NCBI GenBank assembly: GCA_022484565.1
Contig: JAKVKZ010000028.1
Span: 1-39,149, forward strand
DNA: 39,149 bases
Source of the DNA: Muribaculaceae bacterium
Lineage (GTDB): Bacteria > Bacteroidota > Bacteroidia > Bacteroidales > Muribaculaceae
Reading direction: 5' to 3'
Shown here: in pieces, positions 34,104 through 39,149 of the stretch
Numbering within the stretch: the first letter of the stretch is position 1
How the letters are laid out: every line of letters starts with the position of its first letter
Made by a program: the position numbers and the translations under genes
Notes under the pieces: generated by a model
Database searches by the model: none
What the model was told of the DNA's origin: nothing
What the model saw: the letters and a program-made list of their open reading frames with translations, nothing else

Positions 34104-36161
34104 ATGAAAACTAAGCTATTTTTATTAGCAGCTATAGCAATCGGCTTATCAGCTCTGCCCAGCTGCGTGAAACAGGATGAAGTTACAGATGTGGAAACAA
34201 GTCTGGAGAATCTCAATGTCGCAAGCGACATGGTAACTACTACCAACTATACCGTTCCCGTAGTGGAAGGATATACGACAAATGTAAGCTATGGAGGTAT
34301 GGTCTATGCAAAAACAAGTTCACCAATCACAATTAAGGTGCCTAAAGAGGCATTACAATCACGTTCCGACGGCAATCTGAACATTACCTATACACAAGGA
34401 GTGACTGCAGCTGCCGATACCTACACCAATCTTTGGCAAACAGTGCTGTTTGAAGATTCAAAGAAAGGTGATTATGACTACAACGACATAATAATCCATG
34501 TGAATTATAAGACAGTCGGGACCAAATTGACCGTTGACGTTCAACCAATAGCTCTTGGCTCAACAAAAGACATCCGCATAGGATTCATAATCAACAACAA
34601 TGGCGTTGACCATATCGTTGCTGAAAATTGCCGGGAAGAGTTGTTCAACGGAAGAGAGGGATTTATCAACACCGTGCAATATGACCGCCATTACTCTTTG
34701 ATAAAGGATAAAGTCAGCGTTGACCTTTCAGAAATAGGTTCACCGACAATTACATGGTTCATAGATGTTGACAAAACGAGTGGCACCTATACACGTCTTT
34801 ATGCAGCCAATCAGGACCGCAGCAAGTGCATTGACGACCTTGGCCGCCCATACGGATTTGCTTTGACAGATACAGGCAACGGAAACAGCATCACATCAAA
34901 GACTATTGAGAGCTATACTCCTTCATCAGCGATGGAAGCACTTTGGGCTGATTACAACTTGACGTCAGATTTCACGCCAATAGAATCAACCACGCCAACT
35001 GTGCCAAGCAGTGCAATCGACCTTACCACCTATCAAGACAAGAGCTGGACGCAACTGAAAAAGGATTATTACCTTAAAGGCAATTACTCAGCTGATGTGG
35101 CATTATATGGCGGTAACATCTATATTGAAAATGGAGGCGTACAGACGTTAACAAATATATATGGCAGCAAAGGCACAATCATCGTACTTCCTGGAGGTGT
35201 ACTGAATCTCGGTTTGGCCACTGTAATGAACGGTTTGACCATTAAGAACTTTGGAGGAACGGTTAACTTCACAGGCAGTAAAATTGAATTCTTGCAAGGC
35301 TCGCAATTCTTGTCGAATGAAGCCGGAATCAACAATATGTCAAATACGTTTGTCCAATTCGACAATACGGGTAATTACTTTGCCGGAGCAGTGGTCGCAA
35401 AGGATTTGAGTTTAACGAATAAATCCTCAGTTTATGCAGCAAGTGTTACCGTAAATGACACGCCTACAGACAATTCAGGATGTGACTTATACGTAACAAA
35501 CAACTCCACACTTGCAGTTAAAGGCTCAATAAACGCCACAAAAATAGAGCTTAATACACATGGAAGATTATATAGTGGATGCGGCATAGTCTGCACTGGC
35601 AAGCTTTATCTTACGAACAATTCAGAGCTTAACACAAAGAGCTACCTCTCAGCCGGCAGCATCAGTATGGACGTGAACAACACTATTAATGTACTGTCAG
35701 GAGGACTTATCAGCACTGGCTCATTCACTACTGACAACAACGCTATAGTAAACGTTGTCGGAAGTGAAAAGATGGGAGTGTTTAAAGCAGATAATCTTAC
35801 CATCTCCAACAGTTCAGATGCAACTAAGCATTTCACTGGAAATATCGGAGTAGTATATGTAAAACTGTCACCATCAGAATTCACATGGGGAAGCATAGAG
35901 CATGGAGTTGATGGTGCCACCACAATCACCGCTCCTATCAATGGTTGCTCACCAGGCTATAGCTCAGTGACAACAGACGATGACGGAGCATGCTGGTTCT
36001 CATATCCAATGGAGAACGTAAACATTGACAAATGCTACAACTTCGAGAAATGGAGAAATGGAGACTTTGACTTCACTAAACTTGGAGGAAAGATTTTCGA
36101 CATAACTTCTAAAAATCCTGCCGAAGGAAGCAAGGTTGAAATCTTCAACATAAACGAATAA
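34104..36161 (+). CDS. LruC-domain (DUF4842) surface lipoprotein with repetitive beta-rich C-terminus
   Basis: A 685-aa lipoprotein. The signal ends in the lipobox LPSC with C21. Residues about 100-300 hold the LruC/DUF4842 signature, FEDSKKGDYDYNDIIIHV, near residue 115, followed by the DRHYSLIKD and YGFALTDTGNG segments. From about 310 the protein becomes Asn/Ser/Thr/Gly-rich with repeated short strands (NNSTLAVKGSINATKIEL and similar), suggesting a right-handed beta-helix or adhesin stalk. LruC proteins were first described as leucine-rich-repeat-associated lipoproteins in Leptospira and are common in Bacteroidota; their function is poorly known. Probable role: outer-surface or periplasmic display. 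It has its own promoter and a strong terminator, hence monocistronic. Confidence 0.82.
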   Translation: MKTKLFLLAAIAIGLSALPSCVKQDEVTDVETSLENLNVASDMVTTTNYTVPVVEGYTTNVSYGGMVYAKTSSPITIKVPKEALQSRSDGNLNITYTQGVTAAADTYTNLWQTVLFEDSKKGDYDYNDIIIHVNYKTVGTKLTVDVQPIALGSTKDIRIGFIINNNGVDHIVAENCREELFNGREGFINTVQYDRHYSLIKDKVSVDLSEIGSPTITWFIDVDKTSGTYTRLYAANQDRSKCIDDLGRPYGFALTDTGNGNSITSKTIESYTPSSAMEALWADYNLTSDFTPIESTTPTVPSSAIDLTTYQDKSWTQLKKDYYLKGNYSADVALYGGNIYIENGGVQTLTNIYGSKGTIIVLPGGVLNLGLATVMNGLTIKNFGGTVNFTGSKIEFLQGSQFLSNEAGINNMSNTFVQFDNTGNYFAGAVVAKDLSLTNKSSVYAASVTVNDTPTDNSGCDLYVTNNSTLAVKGSINATKIELNTHGRLYSGCGIVCTGKLYLTNNSELNTKSYLSAGSISMDVNNTINVLSGGLISTGSFTTDNNAIVNVVGSEKMGVFKADNLTISNSSDATKHFTGNIGVVYVKLSPSEFTWGSIEHGVDGATTITAPINGCSPGYSSVTTDDDGACWFSYPMENVNIDKCYNFEKWRNGDFDFTKLGGKIFDITSKNPAEGSKVEIFNINE

Positions 36162-36199
36162 TTTCAAGAAACAGAGATTATTAAAATAATAATCAAAAG

Positions 36200-36229
36200 C
36201 CAGCGTTTTTAAAAAGCGCTGGTTTTTTT
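36200..36229 (+). terminator. rho-independent terminator of the LruC gene
   Basis: CCAGCG (36200-36205) pairs with CGCTGG (36217-36222), extended inward by T5/A5 pairing, and is followed by seven T residues. It lies 38 bp after the stop. Confidence 0.85.
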
Positions 36230-36272
36230 ATGAAAAAAAGAGAATAATATGGTGTTAACCCACTAAAATTGC

Positions 36273-36280
36273 TAATTTTG
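36273..36280 (+). promoter_or_regulatory. -7 promoter box almost on the metallophosphoesterase start
   Basis: TAATTTTG, an exact match, ends 7 nt before the ATG at 36288 (a GTG in frame lies at 36285). The transcript should have almost no 5' leader. The -33 element is weak. Confidence 0.5.
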
Positions 36281-36287
36281 CGAAGTG

Positions 36288-37499
36288 ATGAAATTGAATA
36301 GAATCGAAAAAATAGCAATTTGGTGTATAATAGTACTTGCTTTAGCAATTTGGGTAAACTCACGGTGGCGTGCTTGGTTCCATAACGCTGAAGAAGCAGG
36401 TTATTATGTTGCACTTACACCTGACCGAGTAACATTAACGCCAGGTGAAAACTTCATGACGCAACGCACAGTGTCATGGCGATGCGGAAAAAAGTATGAG
36501 ACATCGTATCTACGCCTTGTACATGACGGCGACACAACCACAATAAATGCTAACGGGAAAACAGTGCTGGCATACGATAAAAAGGACGAGTTCTACGCCG
36601 CACACATTAATGATCTTAAAGACAGCATCTACCGCTATCAAGTTGTGACCGGCAACAAAGCATCACAATGGTTCACATTGCGAATGCCGAAGCCAAATAC
36701 CAATACACGCCAATTCATTTATTTCGGAGATGTGCAGGACACAATAGGAGGCACATCGAAGCAAATATTCGACAATCTATATCAACGATACCCCAACGCT
36801 GATTTTTGGGCTTGCGGCGGTGATTTGATTGAACATGCCACCGATGAATACTGGAACTACCTTTACCAAAGCACTGACAGCATACTTGCTAAAATGCCTT
36901 TGATTAATGCCACAGGCAACCACGACTATCTAAAGCTGCTCTATCAGTTGATAAATCCGCGATGGGTAAATGCCTTTGTGTATCCCAGCAACGGAGCAAA
37001 GACAGCAATCGGAAAGAGCTATTTCATCGACTTGCCCAACTTGAGGATGATTGTGCTTGACACAAACGGCATACAGGACAGTTTCACGCTGACAAGCCAA
37101 TACGTCTGGCTTAGACGCATACTCCGGACTTCAGGCAACAAATGGAAAGTGGTGATGATGCACCACCCTATCTATTCAGTAAGAAAAGGGCGTGACAACA
37201 CAATGATAAGGAACACGTTCCTGCCATTGATAAAGAAATACGGAGTTCAGCTCGTGCTTGAAGGCCACGACCACAATTATGCACGATACATCCCCAACAA
37301 AGGCACGACACCCGTATTTTTGATAAGCTACATGTCGCCAAAATCCTACACAAGAATCAAGCCATATAAAGGCATGAAGGTGATTCAAGAACGGAGATTC
37401 TACCAAGTGATAGACTACACGCCAAATGAGATGAAGATACGCGCATACTACGCTATGAGCGACTCACTCGTAGATGCCATCAACATAACCAGAAGATAG
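36288..37499 (+). CDS. membrane-anchored metallophosphoesterase (purple acid phosphatase-like)
   Basis: A 403-aa protein with an uncleaved N-terminal helix (about 7-24, IAIWCIIVLALAIWV) that should anchor it with the enzyme in the periplasm. Residues about 35-130 form an FN3-like domain, as in purple acid phosphatases. The catalytic domain has the full metallophosphatase set: YFGDVQD (D148), GGDLIEH, ATGNHDY, MMHHPIYS and EGHDHNYARY. The usual Tyr of GDxxY in purple acid phosphatases is replaced by Glu (GDLIE), so the iron-tyrosinate colour centre would be absent and a different metal pair may be used. It lies 31 bp before the thioredoxin-like gene and likely shares a transcript. Substrate unknown. 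Confidence 0.88.
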   Translation: MKLNRIEKIAIWCIIVLALAIWVNSRWRAWFHNAEEAGYYVALTPDRVTLTPGENFMTQRTVSWRCGKKYETSYLRLVHDGDTTTINANGKTVLAYDKKDEFYAAHINDLKDSIYRYQVVTGNKASQWFTLRMPKPNTNTRQFIYFGDVQDTIGGTSKQIFDNLYQRYPNADFWACGGDLIEHATDEYWNYLYQSTDSILAKMPLINATGNHDYLKLLYQLINPRWVNAFVYPSNGAKTAIGKSYFIDLPNLRMIVLDTNGIQDSFTLTSQYVWLRRILRTSGNKWKVVMMHHPIYSVRKGRDNTMIRNTFLPLIKKYGVQLVLEGHDHNYARYIPNKGTTPVFLISYMSPKSYTRIKPYKGMKVIQERRFYQVIDYTPNEMKIRAYYAMSDSLVDAINITRR

Positions 37500-37530
37500 G
37501 CTACCAAAATCACAAATAACATATCAGATT

Positions 37531-38589
37531 ATGAGAAGGACATTAATATTTATAACAGTTGCATTGGCACTTATGGCGTGCAACAAGACCAACTTTACGG
37601 TAACCGCCACATTCCAGACAAGCGACTTTAACGGCAAGACAGCGTACCTTGTGAACTACGACACACAAGACACTCTGGACAGCGTGGTAATAAGCAACAA
37701 ATGCCTGCAATTGACAGGCACAGCCAAAGAACCATACATGGCACGGCTGATAATCGACGGAAGCAGGATGATGTTCGTGGTTGAAAACGGAGATATAGCC
37801 ATCGATTGGGGAAGCCACAAAGTAAGCTGGACGCCACTGAATGAGAAATTCATGGAATTTGCAAAAGGAGGTGACGCTATAGATGCAGAAGCAGAGAAAC
37901 TTGACTCCACATTCAATAGCGGAAAGATGGCAAAAGCCGATTACGACAAAGCCAGCAAGGCACTTCAGAGCAAAATGAAAAACTACTACCAAAAATGCTA
38001 CAATGAGAACAAGGACAATCCAGTGGGATTTGCCTCATTCATGCAATATCTGTTCGCTGCCAATTTCAACTCTGCCGAACTGAATGCAGCCATAAACGCA
38101 GCTCCTGCATCCTACAAATCGATGACAAGAATCAAGAAGGCATTGGCAAATGCGAAGCAACAGGAACTGACAGCAGTGGGAAAGAAATTCACTGACTTCA
38201 CCGTAAAGACGGATGAAGGAAAGACGATGAAGCTATCGGACTATGTAGGCAAAGGAAAAGTAACACTTGTGGACTTCTGGGCAAGTTGGTGCCCATCGTG
38301 CCGTGCAGAAATGAAGAACCTAAAGGCAATATACGGCAAATACAACAGCAAAGGATTTACACTGCTCGGCGTGGCAGTGTGGGATAAGCCATCGGATACA
38401 AAAGCAGCAATAAAGGAACTGCAATTGCCTTGGGAACAGATAATCAACGCTCAAACAATTCCATCGGACCTTTACGGATTCAACGCAATACCGCACATAA
38501 TCCTATTTGACAAAAACGGCATGATACTGGCACGCGGACTACAGGGGCAAGAACTCTCGGCCAAAGTTGACGATGCAATGAAGAAATAG
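37531..38589 (+). CDS. DUF4369/TlpA-like thioredoxin-fold lipoprotein
   Basis: A 352-aa lipoprotein: signal with lipobox LMAC and C17. The N-terminal half is DUF4369-like (TVTATFQTSDFNGKTAYLV, YMARLIIDG), typical of Bacteroidota TlpA proteins. A helical region follows, then an AhpC/TSA-TlpA domain from about residue 225, with the active site WCPSC (C254 and C257) and a later cis-Pro region (FNAIPHIILFD). It probably reduces or exchanges disulfides in periplasmic proteins. It follows the metallophosphoesterase gene by 31 bp, and a bidirectional terminator closes the unit. Confidence 0.92.
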   Translation: MRRTLIFITVALALMACNKTNFTVTATFQTSDFNGKTAYLVNYDTQDTLDSVVISNKCLQLTGTAKEPYMARLIIDGSRMMFVVENGDIAIDWGSHKVSWTPLNEKFMEFAKGGDAIDAEAEKLDSTFNSGKMAKADYDKASKALQSKMKNYYQKCYNENKDNPVGFASFMQYLFAANFNSAELNAAINAAPASYKSMTRIKKALANAKQQELTAVGKKFTDFTVKTDEGKTMKLSDYVGKGKVTLVDFWASWCPSCRAEMKNLKAIYGKYNSKGFTLLGVAVWDKPSDTKAAIKELQLPWEQIINAQTIPSDLYGFNAIPHIILFDKNGMILARGLQGQELSAKVDDAMKK

Positions 38590-38644
38590 GAAGGCTGGAT
38601 GGCAATGAGCTAACAGCCTGTAAATCAATGATATTACCCTATAA

Positions 38645-38682
38645 AAAAGAGATGAGCCATAAAAATATGGTTCATCTCTTTT
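38645..38682. terminator. bidirectional terminator between thioredoxin gene and winged-helix gene
   Basis: A 17-bp stem (38645-38661 with 38666-38682, one G-U pair) has an AAAA loop and A/T runs outside on both sides, between the convergent stop codons at 38589 and 38711. Confidence 0.85.
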
Positions 38683-38710
38683 ATCTAAGTTAAGAATAAT
38701 CTACTGTGGT

Positions 38711-38914
38711 TTATCCTACCAGTGATACCTCAACATCAGTTGCAGTTTCAACAACGTTGATTTTACCTTCACGGGCAAGCCAGCCAAGAGCTGCATAAAT
38801 TTCTTTTTCCTTTAATTTTGTAGCTTTCTTTAAAGCCTTGACACCGAGAGTGCCTTGACCATCTAAGGCCTTCCACACTTCACCAGCCCAAGTTCCAATA
38901 GTTTCTACGTTCAT
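38711..38914 (-). CDS. small winged-helix protein (DUF2582 family)
   Basis: A 67-aa protein with the winged-helix pattern of the DUF2582 family: an N-terminal helix (TWAGEVWKALDG), a recognition-helix segment (LGVKALKKATKLKEKEIYAALGWLAREGKI) here described in parts, and a final beta-wing ending in VEVSLVG. It likely binds nucleic acid, but it is too short to carry a sensing domain and its target is unknown. It is widespread in Bacteroidota. It converges with the thioredoxin gene and has its own consensus promoter. Confidence 0.88.
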   Translation of the reverse strand: MNVETIGTWAGEVWKALDGQGTLGVKALKKATKLKEKEIYAALGWLAREGKINVVETATDVEVSLVG

Positions 38915-38974
38915 TTTTTAAAAATTTAGTTCAACAATTAATCTTATAAATAATTTTGATTATAAAACTGGGTG

Positions 38975-39004
38975 CAAAGATACGAATATTTTTTGAAAGC
39001 ACAA
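38975..39004 (-). promoter_or_regulatory. promoter of the winged-helix gene
   Basis: On the minus strand, TTG (39004-39002), 19 bp, then TATCTTTG (38982-38975) matches the consensus, with a leader of about 55 nt. Another minus-strand TAnnTTTG, TAATTTTG at 39081-39074, lies 92 bp further upstream. Nothing else is recognisable in 38915-39149. Confidence 0.7.
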
Positions 39005-39149
39005 TAATATTTATTGATTTTTCTCGTTCCACCACTTCGCTGAAAATTATTGTGTAGAGTCAACAAGCAAGTGCAAAATTAAGGAAAGTGATGGAAAAAG
39101 ACTTCCTTAGGAGTTAAAAAGTTCAATTTTTGTCTGGGTCGGTTGTTGA

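Noticed and set aside
1..39149. CRISPR arrays, insertion sequences, prophage, tRNA and rRNA genes
   Set aside because: No regularly spaced repeats, transposase or integrase motifs, or cloverleaf-like segments were seen in any gap; all long frames match chromosomal housekeeping or surface genes.

Overview
The window looks like a stretch of core chromosome from a member of the Bacteroidales, most likely Muribaculaceae or Prevotellaceae-like. The evidence is: promoters of the Bacteroidota type (TTTG or TTG, about 19-20 bp, then TAnnTTTG) upstream of many genes; no Shine-Dalgarno pattern; a Rho factor with a very large disordered insertion; a GldH lipoprotein; secreted enzymes ending in type IX secretion (T9SS) sorting domains; an LruC-domain lipoprotein; a DUF4369/TlpA thioredoxin lipoprotein; and a small DUF2582 winged-helix protein. 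I see no phage, integrase, transposase, CRISPR array, rRNA or tRNA. The genus is inference.

Layout: 1-84 is the end of a membrane protein gene. 85-1665 (minus) is ybaK-aroC. 1969-3496 (plus) is a menA-like prenyltransferase and a CPBP-family membrane protease, closed by a bidirectional terminator shared with rho (minus). 5984-8425 (minus) is a secreted phosphodiester glycosidase. It diverges from ruvX-def (translationally overlapped). 9742-13452 is a six-PAS hybrid histidine kinase, followed by a guanine deaminase and two unrecognised secreted proteins. 15994-16429 has no gene but is dense in hairpins and may encode a small RNA. gdhA (minus) and rsgA (plus) diverge. 19186-24029 is a dense plus-strand block: a coiled-coil protein, zapA, a structured RNA element, rny, ricT, gldH and a HAD phosphatase. 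cca-ogt follow, then a secreted glycerophosphodiesterase-like protein with a T9SS tail. 28270-33977 holds two tandem paralogous soluble PAS/GAF histidine kinases; the first is broken by one frameshift. The window ends with an LruC lipoprotein, a membrane-anchored metallophosphoesterase, a thioredoxin-like lipoprotein and a convergent small winged-helix gene.

Functional links: rny and ricT sit 12 bp apart. In Bacillus, RicT belongs to the complex that directs RNase Y, so this block may be an RNA-maturation unit joined to ZapA (division) and to a structured RNA just before rny. Three exported phosphoester hydrolases (phosphodiester glycosidase, GDPD, metallophosphoesterase) suggest a cell that processes phosphodiesters outside the inner membrane. 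Several genes (ruvX, rsgA, the metallophosphoesterase) have the -7 box so close to the start codon that their mRNAs should be leaderless or nearly so. The strongest candidates for something undescribed are the zapA-rny RNA, the hairpin-rich RNA candidate at 16119-16283, the Cys/His cluster in one PAS domain of the large kinase, and the interrupted tandem kinase pair.
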